DNA of 25,303 nt. It comes from DATARH01 sp038228485 (GTDB taxonomy: Bacteria; Pseudomonadota; Alphaproteobacteria; ATCC43930; CGMCC-115725). The position numbers and the translations under genes are program-made. The notes beneath the pieces are model-generated. The model was given only the letters and a program-made list of their open reading frames with translations, searched no databases and was not told the DNA's origin. The stretch is taken from the NCBI GenBank assembly GCA_038228485.1, contig JBBRPG010000038.1:1-25303 (forward strand), in the 5' to 3' direction. This document shows, one piece after another, positions 7,241 through 14,840 of the stretch (its first letter is position 1; every line of letters begins with the position of its first letter).

Positions 7241-7253
7241 CGCCGCTTATGGT
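7225..7253 (+). promoter_or_regulatory. Possible sigma-70 promoter of the response regulator gene
   Basis: A -35-like TTGTAA (7225-7230) and a -10-like TATGGT (7248-7253) are separated by 17 bases, each matching the consensus at four of six positions. The -35 hexamer coincides with the second phased TGTA box, so a regulator bound there would affect it. The transcript leader would be about 50 bases. Confidence 0.35.
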
Positions 7254-7286
7254 GGATGCGCTTCGCACCCGTTTACGCCTGTTTGT

Positions 7287-7299
7287 CCAATAATATTGG
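7287..7299. promoter_or_regulatory. Inverted repeat CCAATA-A-TATTGG before the response regulator
   Basis: A perfect 6-base inverted repeat with a one-base centre lies 12 bases before the response-regulator start, in an unusually AT-rich stretch for this window. The gene has no clear Shine-Dalgarno sequence there, so the palindrome takes up the position of the ribosome binding site and could be a protein site or a small stem affecting translation. Confidence 0.35.
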
Positions 7300-7311
7300 C
7301 ACCGCTCGCCG

Positions 7312-8031
7312 ATGAGTGAGAACGGCCACATCCTCGTCGTCGACGACCAGCAAGAGATTTGCGACCTGGTGCGCGAGTACCTGAGCGACGAGGGTTTCCG
7401 CGTGTCGACCGCGAAGGACGGAGCGGGCCTGCGCGAGGAATTGGCGCGCTCGCAGGTCGATCTCGTCATCCTCGATCTGATGCTGCCCGGCGAGGACGGG
7501 CTGCAGCTGGCCCGCGAACTGCGCAACCAGTCGGAAATCGGCATCATCATGCTGACCGGCCGCGCCGAGACGGTAGACCGCATCATCGGCCTCGAAATGG
7601 GCGCCGACGACTATCTGCCCAAGCCGTTCCATCTGCGCGAGCTGTTGGCGCGAGTGCGCAGCGTGCTGCGCCGCGTCGCCACCCGCACCGGCGAGGCGCT
7701 GTCGGCGCATCGCGTACGGATGCGCTTTGCCGGCTGGACCTTCGATCTGGCGAGCCGGGCGCTGATCTCGCCGGCGGGCGAGGAGGTTCGCCTCACCACC
7801 GGCGAGTTCGAGCTGCTGGCGGCGTTTGTCGACCATGCGGGCCAGGTGCTGTCGCGCGACCGGCTGCTCGACCTGGCGCGGCATCGCGAGGCCGGCCCGT
7901 TCGACCGCACCATCGATGTGCAGGTCGGCCGGCTGCGCCGCAAGCTCGAGGACGACCCGCGCTCCCCGGCCTTGATCAAGACCGTGCGCGGCGGCGGCTA
8001 TATCTTCACCCCGGCGGTCGAGTTCGAATAA
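7312..8031 (+). CDS. Orphan OmpR/PhoB-family response regulator
   Basis: Two-domain DNA-binding response regulator of 239 residues. The receiver domain (about 5-120) has the acidic pair D11-D12, the phosphoacceptor D55 in VILDLMLPG, T82 in IIMLTGR and K104 in YLPKPF. The C-terminal winged helix (about 135-236) has LTTGEFELLAAFVDHAGQVLSRDRLL and the recognition segment RTIDVQVGRLRRKLE, ending in IKTVRGGGYIF. All residues needed for phosphorylation are present. No histidine kinase is adjacent on either side, so it is an orphan here. It is divergent from the ECF sigma gene across 193 bases with candidate operator repeats. The start ATG at 7312 fits the family start (xxxILVVDDQ) although the ribosome binding site is poor. 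Confidence 0.95.
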   Translation: MSENGHILVVDDQQEICDLVREYLSDEGFRVSTAKDGAGLREELARSQVDLVILDLMLPGEDGLQLARELRNQSEIGIIMLTGRAETVDRIIGLEMGADDYLPKPFHLRELLARVRSVLRRVATRTGEALSAHRVRMRFAGWTFDLASRALISPAGEEVRLTTGEFELLAAFVDHAGQVLSRDRLLDLARHREAGPFDRTIDVQVGRLRRKLEDDPRSPALIKTVRGGGYIFTPAVEFE

Positions 8032-8081
8032 CCGGTCGTCCCGTCCCCGGCAGAACGCGGCGAAGCCGCAAAGATTCGCCC

Positions 8082-8160
8082 CGGAGACACGGAGGGGCTC
8101 GGAGATACCGTGCCACCGAAACCTCGGCGTTCTCCGTGTCTCCGTGGTTACGTTTTTTTT
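8082..8160 (+). terminator. Long inverted repeat followed by T8, likely terminator/intergenic repeat
   Basis: CGGAGACACGGAG (8082-8094) pairs perfectly with CTCCGTGTCTCCG (8132-8144) across a 37-base loop, and a run of eight T follows at 8153-8160. It starts about 50 bases after the response-regulator stop and reads as its terminator. The wording CACGGAGACACGGAG is familiar from intergenic repeats found in many proteobacteria, so it may be a member of a repeat family. On the other strand it does not have the U-run needed to terminate urtE. Confidence 0.6.
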
Positions 8161-8178
8161 GGCGCTCCGCGCCGAGAT

Positions 8179-8874
8179 TCACACCGTCAGATAGGTGCGG
8201 ACCGCGGTCTCGTCCATCGCGTCGCTGCGGCCCGCCAGCACCACCTCGCCGCGCTGCATCACGACATAGGCGGCGGCGAGGTCGCGGGCGAATTCGAAAT
8301 ACTGCTCGACCAAGAGGATCGCCATGTCGCCGCGCTCGGCCAGGCGCTCGATGACCCGCCCGATATCCTTGATGATCGAGGGCTGGATGCCTTCGGTCGG
8401 CTCGTCGAGGATCAGCAGCTGCGGCCGCGCGACCAGGGCGCGGGCGATAGCCAGCTGCTGCTGCTGTCCGCCGGAGAGGTCGCCGCCGCGCCGGCCCAGC
8501 ATGTCCTTCAGCACCGGGAACAGCGTGTAGATCTCGTCGGGAATGTGACGCAGGTCGCGCGCCAAGGTGGCGAACCCGGTCTGCAGGTTTTCCAGCACCG
8601 TGAGGCGCGGGAAAATCTCGCGCCCCTGCGGCACCAGCGCCAGACCGGCGCGGGCGCGCTCATGCGTCGGCAGCGCGGTCAGGTCGCGGTCTTCCCAGGC
8701 GATCCTGCCGGAGCGGATCGGCTGCAACCCGAAGATCGCGCGCAGCAGGCTGGTCTTGCCGACCCCGTTGCGGCCGAGGATACAGGTGACCTCGCCGCGC
8801 TTGGCCTCAAGGCTGACCCGACGCAGCGTGTGGCTGGCCCCGTAATAAAGGTCGATCGCGTCGACCGTCAGCAT
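8179..8874 (-). CDS. urtE: Urea ABC transporter ATP-binding protein UrtE
   Basis: Second ATPase of the branched-chain-amino-acid-type importer for urea. From the ATG at 8874 the protein is 231 residues and begins MLTVDAIDLYYGASHTLRRV, the usual UrtE start; a GTG three codons upstream is possible. Walker A is GRNGVGKTS (34-42), the signature LSGGQ is at 133-137 in LSGGQQQQLAIARAL, and Walker B LLILDEPTEGI is at 153-163; LLVEQYFEFA carries the context after the H-loop position typical of LivF-like ATPases. The PTEGIQPSII motif separates UrtE from LivF. It is the last gene of the urt series and is 178 bases from urtD, a gap filled with hairpin repeats, unlike the tight spacing of urtB-C-D. Confidence 0.95.
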   Translation of the reverse strand: MLTVDAIDLYYGASHTLRRVSLEAKRGEVTCILGRNGVGKTSLLRAIFGLQPIRSGRIAWEDRDLTALPTHERARAGLALVPQGREIFPRLTVLENLQTGFATLARDLRHIPDEIYTLFPVLKDMLGRRGGDLSGGQQQQLAIARALVARPQLLILDEPTEGIQPSIIKDIGRVIERLAERGDMAILLVEQYFEFARDLAAAYVVMQRGEVVLAGRSDAMDETAVRTYLTV

Positions 8875-8890
8875 GGTCGGCACCGAAAAG

Positions 8891-9016
8891 CCCCTCTCCG
8901 CCCATTGGGGGGAGAGGGAGGGACCCGTCGCCTCCGCGACGGGAGGGTGAGGTGGGCAAGCGCAGGTGTTTCCCCCACCTCACCCCGGCCCTCTCCGCCC
9001 CCGGGGGCGGAGAGGG
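8891..9016. repeat. Cluster of four hairpins between urtD and urtE
   Basis: Within 126 bases there are a stem built from CCCTCTCC and GGGGAGAGGG (from 8892), CCCGTCGC/GCGACGGG (8924-8931 with 8936-8943, loop CTCC), GGGTGAGGTGGG/CCCACCTCACCC (8945-8956 with 8974-8985) and an uninterrupted 28-base palindrome with arms CCCTCTCCGCCCCC and its complement (8989-9016). The CCCTCTCC words occur at both ends, so the whole block looks like one nested REP-type element. It separates urtD from urtE and could protect or terminate the upstream mRNA; this is inferred. Confidence 0.75.
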
Positions 9017-9052
9017 AGCAACCGCGAGCCGATAACCGGCAAATGAACATCC

Positions 9053-9829
9053 CTACCGCCCCAGATACACTTCGATGACGCGCGGGTGGTTCTGCACATA
9101 GTCGATCGAGCCTTCGGCCAGCACCGAGCCCTCGTGCAGCACGGTGACCTTGGCGCCCAGGCTGCGGACAAAGGCCATGTCGTGCTCGACCACGACGATG
9201 GTGCGGTCGCGCGCCAGGTCGAGGATCAGCGCCGCGGTCTCCTCGGTCTCGCGGTCGGTGAGGCCGGCGACCGGCTCGTCGAGCAGCAGCAGCTGACGGT
9301 CGTGGATCAGCAGCATGCCGATCTCCAGCCACTGTTTCTGGCCGTGGCTCAGCGCCCGGGCGAGGCTCCAGCTCTGCGCCGACAGGCCGATGCGCGACAG
9401 GGTCGCCTCGATGCGCTCGCGCTTGGCCGCGTTGGGTTGGGCGAACAGCGTGCGCCAGGTGCTGCGGGTGTCGGCAAGCGCCAGGTCGAGGTTGTCGAAC
9501 ACGGTCAAATTCTCGAACACGGTCGGGCGCTGGAACTTGCGGCCGATGCCGAGATTGGCGATCGCCGCCTCGTCGAGCCGGGTCAAATCCTCGGCGCCGC
9601 GGAAGAACACTTCGCCCGAATCGGGCCGGGTCTTGCCGGTGACAACATCCATCATCGTCGTCTTGCCGGCGCCGTTGGGGCCGATGATCGTGCGCAGCTC
9701 GCCGTCTTCCACCACGAGCGACAGATCGTTGAGCGCCTTGAACCCGTCAAAGCTGACGGTGACCCCGTTGAGGTACAGCAGCACATCGGCGGCGGGGCCA
9801 AGGGCCGGATTTGCGGCGGCGGCGCTCAT
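9053..9829 (-). CDS. urtD: Urea ABC transporter ATP-binding protein UrtD
   Basis: First ATPase of the urea importer, 258 residues, acting at the cytoplasmic face with UrtE on the UrtB-UrtC channel. Walker A is GPNGAGKTT (50-58), Q-loop region FQRPTVFENLTV (99-110), signature LSHGQ (160-164) in the UrtD-specific form LSHGQKQWLEIGMLL, Walker B LLLLDEPVAGL (180-190) and the switch His216 in VVVEHDMAF. It ends with VIEVYLGR, typical of LivG/UrtD proteins. The start overlaps the urtC stop by four bases (ATGA), indicating translational coupling. The first 16 residues (Ala-rich) precede the conserved fold; an internal start is possible but the overlap favours 9829. Confidence 0.96.
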   Translation of the reverse strand: MSAAAANPALGPAADVLLYLNGVTVSFDGFKALNDLSLVVEDGELRTIIGPNGAGKTTMMDVVTGKTRPDSGEVFFRGAEDLTRLDEAAIANLGIGRKFQRPTVFENLTVFDNLDLALADTRSTWRTLFAQPNAAKRERIEATLSRIGLSAQSWSLARALSHGQKQWLEIGMLLIHDRQLLLLDEPVAGLTDRETEETAALILDLARDRTIVVVEHDMAFVRSLGAKVTVLHEGSVLAEGSIDYVQNHPRVIEVYLGR

Positions 9830-10992
9830 GCCTGTTCCTTGACCGGCAGCGGGTCGTTAGCTTCCGCCGGCAACGGCGCCGCGCGCGGTCGGCGTACGTC
9901 GCGCAGCTGCTGCACCAGCCCGACCACGCCGCGCGGGAAGACCAATGTGCTCAGCACGAACAGCGCGCCGAGGAAGAACAGCCACACCTCGGGCAGCGCG
10001 CCGGTCAGCCAGGTCTTCGCCAGATTGACCAGCACCGCGCCGATCGCCGCGCCAACGAGGGTGCCGCGGCCGCCGACCGAGACCCAGATGGCGACCTCGA
10101 TCGAATTGCCCGGCGAGAACTCGCTCGGGTTGATGATGCCGACCTGCGGCACGTAGAGCGCCCCGGCGAACCCGGCCAGCACCGCCGACAGGGTGAACAC
10201 CAGCAACTTGGCGTTGGTCGTCGAATAGCCGAGAAAACGCACCCGGCTCTCGGCGTCGCGGAGCGCGAGCAGCACCCGCCCCAGCTTCGAGCGGGTGACG
10301 TAGCGGCACACCAGATAGGCGATCCCGAGCCCCGCCACGGACGCCAGGTAAAGCCCCAGCCGCGTCGCCGGCGAATGCACGTCCCAGCCGATGATGTCCT
10401 TGTAGTCGGTCAGCCCGTTATTGCCGCCGAACCCCATGTCGTTGCGGAAAAACGCCAGCCACAGCGCATAGGTCATCGCCTGGGTGATGATCGACAGATA
10501 GACGCCGTTCACCCGCGAGCGGAACGCCAGCCAGCCGAACACCAGCGCGAAAATGCCCGGCACCAGCGCGATCATCAGCAAGGTCCACGAGAAATGGTCG
10601 AACCCCCACCAGAACCAAGGCAGCTCCTTCCAGTTCAGGAACACCATGAAGTCGGGCAGGACCGGGTTCTGGTAGACCCCGCGCGTGCCGATCTGGCGCA
10701 TCAGGTACATGCCCATGCAGTACCCGCCGAGCGCGAAGAACGCGCCATGTCCCAGGCTGAGGATGCCGGCATAGCCCCAGATGAGGTCGAGGCTCAGCGC
10801 CAGCATCGCGTAGCACAAATACTTGCCGAGCAGCGGCACGATGTAGTCCGGCACCGCGAGCGCCGAATCCGCCGGAACCGCGCGGTTGAGCAGCGGCACG
10901 ATCACCGCCAGCACCAGCCCGGTGGCGGCAAAGCGCAGCCAGAAGCCCGGGCCCCAGGCGCCGCGCGCTTGGATCAATGTCGGGTCGGCCAT
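9826..10992 (-). CDS. urtC: Urea ABC transporter permease UrtC
   Basis: Inner-membrane permease of 388 residues in the LivM family. It shows an N-terminal helix (FAATGLVLAVIVPLL), the motif YLCYAMLALSLDLIWGYAGILSLGHGAFFALGGYCMGMYL characteristic of LivM/UrtC over about 55-95, and the cytoplasmic loop ALRDAESRVRFLGY near residue 245 that contacts the ATPases, followed by LLVFTLSAVLAGFAGALY and GRGTLVGAAIGAVLVN. Length and order agree with UrtC, which is longer than LivM by an extracytoplasmic loop (here around 100-130, with WKELPWFWWGFDHF). It starts three bases after the urtB stop and overlaps urtD, so B-C-D are tightly coupled. Confidence 0.95.
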   Translation of the reverse strand: MADPTLIQARGAWGPGFWLRFAATGLVLAVIVPLLNRAVPADSALAVPDYIVPLLGKYLCYAMLALSLDLIWGYAGILSLGHGAFFALGGYCMGMYLMRQIGTRGVYQNPVLPDFMVFLNWKELPWFWWGFDHFSWTLLMIALVPGIFALVFGWLAFRSRVNGVYLSIITQAMTYALWLAFFRNDMGFGGNNGLTDYKDIIGWDVHSPATRLGLYLASVAGLGIAYLVCRYVTRSKLGRVLLALRDAESRVRFLGYSTTNAKLLVFTLSAVLAGFAGALYVPQVGIINPSEFSPGNSIEVAIWVSVGGRGTLVGAAIGAVLVNLAKTWLTGALPEVWLFFLGALFVLSTLVFPRGVVGLVQQLRDVRRPRAAPLPAEANDPLPVKEQA

Positions 10993-10995
10993 GCC

Positions 10996-12612
10996 TTACG
11001 TTTCCGCGGTGCGGCCCTTGAGCGCGAAGAGGCCGCGCGGCCGCCGCTGGATGAACAGGATGATCGCCACCAGCACGACGATCTTGCCGAGGATCGCGCC
11101 GGCGACCGGCTCCAGCAGCTTGTTGACGACCCCCAATGACAGGGCGCCGACCAGGGTCCCCAGCAAATTGCCGACCCCGCCGAAGACCACGACCAGAAAG
11201 CTGTCGACGATGTAGATGGTGCCGAGGTTGGGGCTGACATTGCCGATCTGGCTCAGCGCCACCCCGGCCATGCCGGCGATGCCGGAGCCGAGCCCGAAGG
11301 TCAGCGCGTCGATCCGGGCGGTGCGCATGCCCATCGCCTTGGCCATGTCGCGGTTCTGCGTCACCGCGCGCATGTAGAGGCCGAAGCGGGTGCGGTTGAG
11401 GATCAGCGCCAGCGCGCCCAGCACGGCAAAGCAGAAAACGATGATGTAAAGCCGGTTCCAGGTTACGGTAAACCCGCCGATCGGGTCGAACCCGCCGGTC
11501 ATCCAGCTCGGGTTGGACACCTCCTTGTTGGGGGCACCGAAGATCGAGCGCACCACCTGCTGCAGAATGAGGCTCACCCCCCAGGTCGCCAGCAGGGTCT
11601 CCAGCGGGTGGCCGTAAAGGAAACGGATGAGGCAGCGCTCGAGGACGACCCCCAGCAGCCCGGCGAACAGAAACGCCGCCGGCACCGCGATGACGAGATA
11701 GGCGTCGATCCAGCCCGGCGGCAAAAATGCGCGAAACAACTCCTGCACGACGTAGGTGACATAGGCGCCGACCATGATCATCTCGCCATGCGCCATGTTG
11801 ATGACGCCCATCACGCCAAAGGTGATGGCGAGGCCGATCGCGGCGAGCAGCAGCACGCTGCCCAGGCTGATGCCTTGGAACAGATTGGCGACGGCGCCGG
11901 TCAGCCGCAGCCGCCGGTCGATCCCGGCGATCGCGGCGTCGGCCGCCTTTTTCAGCTCGGGATCGAGGTTCGCGGTCGCGGCGAACTCGTCGAGCAGGCT
12001 CTTGACCTGCGGGTCGGTGGCGCTGCCGAGGCCGTGGATCGCCGCGAGCTGTTCGTCCTTGCTGCCGCCGAACAGCTGCGCCCCCGCCAAGGCGCGTTGC
12101 ATCGCCGCCTTGACCGCCGGGTCCTGCTCGGCGGCGAGCGCGCGTTCGAGCAACTGGGCGCCGTGCTCGGAGGGGTGCTTCAAGGCGTCGTCGGCTGCAG
12201 AGAGGCGCGCCGCGCGGTCGGTGCTGAACAGGCTGAGTTCGCCGATCGCGGTCTCGATCGTGCCGCGCAGCCGGTTGTTGACGCGGATGCGGCCGAGCTC
12301 GTCGGGCTTGAGGCCGGCGATCTCGGCGCCGCTTGCGGCATCGACCAGCCTAGTGGTGCCGCCGGCGGTCAGCGACAGCACGATTTTGCCGTCCTTTGTC
12401 GTCGATAGCTGGTCGTTGGCGAGGCCGGAGAGGATCGGCACGGCGCGCGCGTCGCCGAGCTTGCCGAGGCCGAAGATCGCCTTTTCCTTGTCGGCGAAAT
12501 TATCGCTCGCCAGCGCCGCCACCAGATCGGCGAACGGGTCGGCCCGAGCCGGCAGCGCCGCCGCAAGCAGCAGCAGCGCCAGTGCGGCTAATCGGATGAA
12601 ACGGGGAAACAT
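10996..12612 (-). CDS. urtB: Urea ABC transporter permease UrtB with N-terminal periplasmic extension
   Basis: Permease of 538 residues. A signal peptide (MFPRFIRLAALALLLLAAAL, cut near PARA-D at residue 24) leads into a soluble, helix-rich region to about 240 with HEAT-like pieces (AIFGLGKLGDARAVPILSGL; AIHGLGSATDPQVKSLLDE). The LivH-type permease begins at about 243 (NLFQGISLGSVLLLAAIGLAITFGVMGVINMAHGEMIMVGAY) and ends VAIILFIQRRPRGLFALKGR. This two-part layout is normal for proteobacterial UrtB and separates it from LivH, which has no extension. The role of the extension is not established. It is 283 bases from urtA, a gap that holds a long inverted repeat, and three bases from urtC. Confidence 0.95.
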   Translation of the reverse strand: MFPRFIRLAALALLLLAAALPARADPFADLVAALASDNFADKEKAIFGLGKLGDARAVPILSGLANDQLSTTKDGKIVLSLTAGGTTRLVDAASGAEIAGLKPDELGRIRVNNRLRGTIETAIGELSLFSTDRAARLSAADDALKHPSEHGAQLLERALAAEQDPAVKAAMQRALAGAQLFGGSKDEQLAAIHGLGSATDPQVKSLLDEFAATANLDPELKKAADAAIAGIDRRLRLTGAVANLFQGISLGSVLLLAAIGLAITFGVMGVINMAHGEMIMVGAYVTYVVQELFRAFLPPGWIDAYLVIAVPAAFLFAGLLGVVLERCLIRFLYGHPLETLLATWGVSLILQQVVRSIFGAPNKEVSNPSWMTGGFDPIGGFTVTWNRLYIIVFCFAVLGALALILNRTRFGLYMRAVTQNRDMAKAMGMRTARIDALTFGLGSGIAGMAGVALSQIGNVSPNLGTIYIVDSFLVVVFGGVGNLLGTLVGALSLGVVNKLLEPVAGAILGKIVVLVAIILFIQRRPRGLFALKGRTAET

Positions 12613-12702
12613 GATCTATCTCGAAGCCTCGAACGACTCGACTGCCCGGCGACAAGCGGCGGCAGCCCTCAGAGGGCTGTGAAAAAACTCCCTGATTTCT
12701 AT

Positions 12703-12840
12703 CATTCCGGAATCGCCCGCAGGGCGAGGCCCGGAACCCAAGAACACGGTCTGACGAGAGAAGGGCGACTGCGATTGGCCTAGTCGGGCAAGCCGGTGTT
12801 CTTGGGTTCCGGGTTCGGCCCGAGGGGCCGCCCCGGAATG
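12703..12840. repeat. Long imperfect inverted repeat between urtA and urtB
   Basis: The left arm (12703-12749) starts CATTCCGG and ends CCCGGAACCCAAGAACAC; the right arm (12793-12840) is its near-complete reverse complement, ending CCGGAATG. The inner 18 bases pair exactly and the total is about 40 of 47 positions; the loop is about 43 bases. CATTCCGG-bounded palindromes of this form are a known type of intergenic repeat in alphaproteobacteria such as Bradyrhizobium and Rhodopseudomonas. In the mRNA it lies between the binding-protein gene and the permease gene. Confidence 0.8.
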
Positions 12841-12857
12841 ACATCAGGGTGTTCGGC

Positions 12858-12881
12858 CCGGCCGCCGCGCGTGGCGGCCGG
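12858..12881 (-). terminator. GC hairpin just after urtA, possible attenuator
   Basis: CCGGCCGCC (12858-12866) and GGCGGCCGG (12873-12881) form a perfect 9-bp stem with a six-base loop, starting 15 bases after the urtA stop. There is no U-run, so full intrinsic termination is unlikely; it could stabilise the urtA 3' end or reduce read-through to urtB. Confidence 0.45.
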
Positions 12882-12895
12882 AGGCCATCACAGAA

Positions 12896-14191
12896 CTAGT
12901 CCTTGAACTTGGCTTCGGTGCAGTTGCCGCAGACCCAGGGATAGGTCCAGTCGGCGATCTTGCCCTTGTCTTCCGGCAGGAACGGGCTCCAGGCGTCGGC
13001 CTTGATCGGCGCCTTGGTCTGCCAGACGATGTCGAACTGCCCGTTCGCCTGGATTTCGCCGATCATCACCGGCTTCGACAGATGATGGTTGGTGTTCATC
13101 ACCTCGACCGGGCCGGAGGGCGCTTGCACCTTCTGCCCGTACATCGCCTGCCGCACCGCGCCGACATCGGTGGTGCCGGCCTGCTGCACCGCGTGCGCCC
13201 ACATCTTGAAGCCGATGTAGTGCGCTTCCATCGGGTCGTTGGTGACGCGGGTGTCCTTCTTGATGAAGTCGTGCCACTGCTTGATGAACGCGTCGTTGGT
13301 CGGGTTCTTGACCGACTGGAAATAGTTCCAGGCAGCGAGGTGGCCGACGAGGTTCTTGGTGTCGATGCCGGCGAGCTCCTCCTCGCCGACCGAAAAGGCG
13401 ACGACCGGGATGTCCTTCGCCTTGATGCCGGCATTAGCCAGCTCTTTGTAGAACGGCACGTTGGCGTCGCCGTTGATGGTCGACACCACCGCGGTCTTCT
13501 TGCCCGAAGCGGCGAAGGTCTTGATCGCCGCGACCTCGGTCTGCCAGTCGGAGAAACCGAACGGGGTGTAGTTGATCTTGATGTCCTCGGCCGCGACCCC
13601 CTTCGATTTGAGGAACGCCTCTAGAATCTTGTTGGTGGTGCGCGGGTAGACGTAGTCGGTGCCTTCGAGCACCCAGCGTTTGACGTTGCCGCCCTCGGCG
13701 CTCATCAGGTACTCGACCGCCGGGATCGCCTGCTGGTTCGGCGCGGCGCCGGTATAGAACACGTTATTGGAGCTTTCCTCGCCCTCGTACTGGACGGGAT
13801 AGAACAACAGGCTGTTGAGCTCCTCGAACACCGGCAGCACCGATTTGCGCGACACCGAGGTCCAGCAGCCAAACACCGCGGCGACCTTGTCCTTGGTGAT
13901 CAGCTCGCGCGCCTTTTCGGCGAACAGCGGCCAGTTCGACGCCGGGTCGACCACCACCGCCTCGACCTTCTTGCCGAGAAGGCCGCCATGCTTGTTGAGA
14001 TCGTCGACCATCATCAGGATGGTGTCTTTCAGCGTCGTCTCGCTGATCGCCATCGTCCCCGACAGCGAATGCAGCACGCCGACCTTGATCGTGCCCTGCG
14101 CTGCGGGCGTTCCCTGGGCGCTTGCCGGTTGAGCCGCGCCGGCGACCGCGAGCGCGGTCAACGCCGCCCATAATGTCCCCTTGAACCTCAT
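12896..14191 (-). CDS. urtA: Urea ABC transporter substrate-binding protein UrtA
   Basis: Periplasmic binding protein (type 1 fold, Peripla_BP_5) that delivers urea or short amides to UrtB/UrtC. From the ATG at 14191, with GAGGGGAAG directly upstream, it is 431 residues with a signal peptide MRFKGTLWAALTALAVAGAA cut after ASA at residue 25. Diagnostic parts are IKVGVLHSLSGTMAISE near the mature start, LFGCWTSVSRKSVLPVFEE-like AAVFGCWTSVSRKSVLPVF, PVQYEGEESSNNVFYTGAAPNQQ and the tail CGNCTEAKFKD, all specific to UrtA/FmdD/AmiC-like proteins. Urea is the best guess from the urtBCDE neighbours; no urease or amidase gene for the substrate lies in the window. A reading 37 residues longer upstream is rejected because it hides the signal peptide. 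The 238 bases up to the next gene hold its promoter; I see no clear sigma-54 or sigma-70 site. Confidence 0.95.
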   Translation of the reverse strand: MRFKGTLWAALTALAVAGAAQPASAQGTPAAQGTIKVGVLHSLSGTMAISETTLKDTILMMVDDLNKHGGLLGKKVEAVVVDPASNWPLFAEKARELITKDKVAAVFGCWTSVSRKSVLPVFEELNSLLFYPVQYEGEESSNNVFYTGAAPNQQAIPAVEYLMSAEGGNVKRWVLEGTDYVYPRTTNKILEAFLKSKGVAAEDIKINYTPFGFSDWQTEVAAIKTFAASGKKTAVVSTINGDANVPFYKELANAGIKAKDIPVVAFSVGEEELAGIDTKNLVGHLAAWNYFQSVKNPTNDAFIKQWHDFIKKDTRVTNDPMEAHYIGFKMWAHAVQQAGTTDVGAVRQAMYGQKVQAPSGPVEVMNTNHHLSKPVMIGEIQANGQFDIVWQTKAPIKADAWSPFLPEDKGKIADWTYPWVCGNCTEAKFKD

Positions 14192-14429
14192 CTTCCCCTC
14201 TCGATCTGCGATTGACGGCGTTGGGGGCCGCTCACGCTGTCGGTAGAGCAAGAGCTGGGCCAACGGATCACGGCGGCGTGAGTCCGCAGGGTGCATTTGC
14301 ATAATTCTTAGTCACGCCATTTTTTAGGCAGGCGGGTGCCAATTAGATGGGCAGCGCCGCGAAACCGCTTTGTCGCGGCGAAAATCCCGTTGGCGCGCTA
14401 TGCTCGGCGAACCCTTGCGGAGGCCCTGG

Positions 14430-14834
14430 ATGGACGACAGCGATGCCGTGCTTGCCGCCAATCTCGAATTCTATCGCGCCTTTACCACCCGCGACGCCGA
14501 CGCGATGGAGGCGCTGTGGGCGCGGCGCGCGCCGGTCGCCTGCGTCCATCCCGGCTGGCCGCCGCTCGCCGACCGCGACGCGGTGATGGAAAGCTGGCGC
14601 GGCATCCTCGCCAATCCCGGCGCGCCGCGCATCGTCTGCTACGACGAGCGCGTGCTCATGTACGGCGAGACCGCGCTGGTGGTGTGCGAGGAGGAATTGG
14701 GCGGCGGCACCCTGATCGCCAGCAACTGGTTTGTGCGCGAGGACGGCCAGTGGCGCATGGCCCACCATCAGGCCGGCCAACTCGCCGCCCGCCGTCCGGC
14801 CGGTCCCCGCCCGGCGCCCTCGCGGCTGAATTAA
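14430..14834 (+). CDS. SnoaL-like / nuclear transport factor 2 fold protein
   Basis: A 134-residue cone-fold protein of the NTF2/SnoaL superfamily (SnoaL_3/DUF4440 style). The start ATG at 14430 has GGAGG six bases before it, giving MDDSDAVLAANLEFYRAFTTRD, the usual first helix; a reading 20 residues longer lacks such a site. The pattern is: helix A, MEALWARRAPVACVHPGW, then DRDAVMESWRGIL, a beta strand region with ETALVVCEEELGGGTLIASNWFVREDGQWRMAHHQAG, typical of the family's C-terminal strands. Members range from isomerases to ligand-binding proteins and the cavity residues do not single out a function. It is alone on the plus strand, divergent from urtA and convergent with the amidase gene. 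Confidence 0.85.
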   Translation: MDDSDAVLAANLEFYRAFTTRDADAMEALWARRAPVACVHPGWPPLADRDAVMESWRGILANPGAPRIVCYDERVLMYGETALVVCEEELGGGTLIASNWFVREDGQWRMAHHQAGQLAARRPAGPRPAPSRLN

Positions 14835-14840
14835 ACGGCT

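Noticed and set aside
8153..8176. GGCGC-TCC-GCGCC stem and T-run as a terminator for urtE
   Set aside because: In the direction of urtE the run is A, not U, after the stem, so it can serve only the plus-strand response regulator.
8891..9016. Clustered hairpins as a CRISPR array
   Set aside because: The units differ in sequence and length, with no regular repeat-spacer pattern and no cas genes.
14322..14347. Sigma-54-like TTGGCACCCGCCTGC upstream of urtA on the minus strand
   Set aside because: The GG and GC elements are nine bases apart where ten are required, and sigma-54 promoters tolerate almost no change in that spacing.
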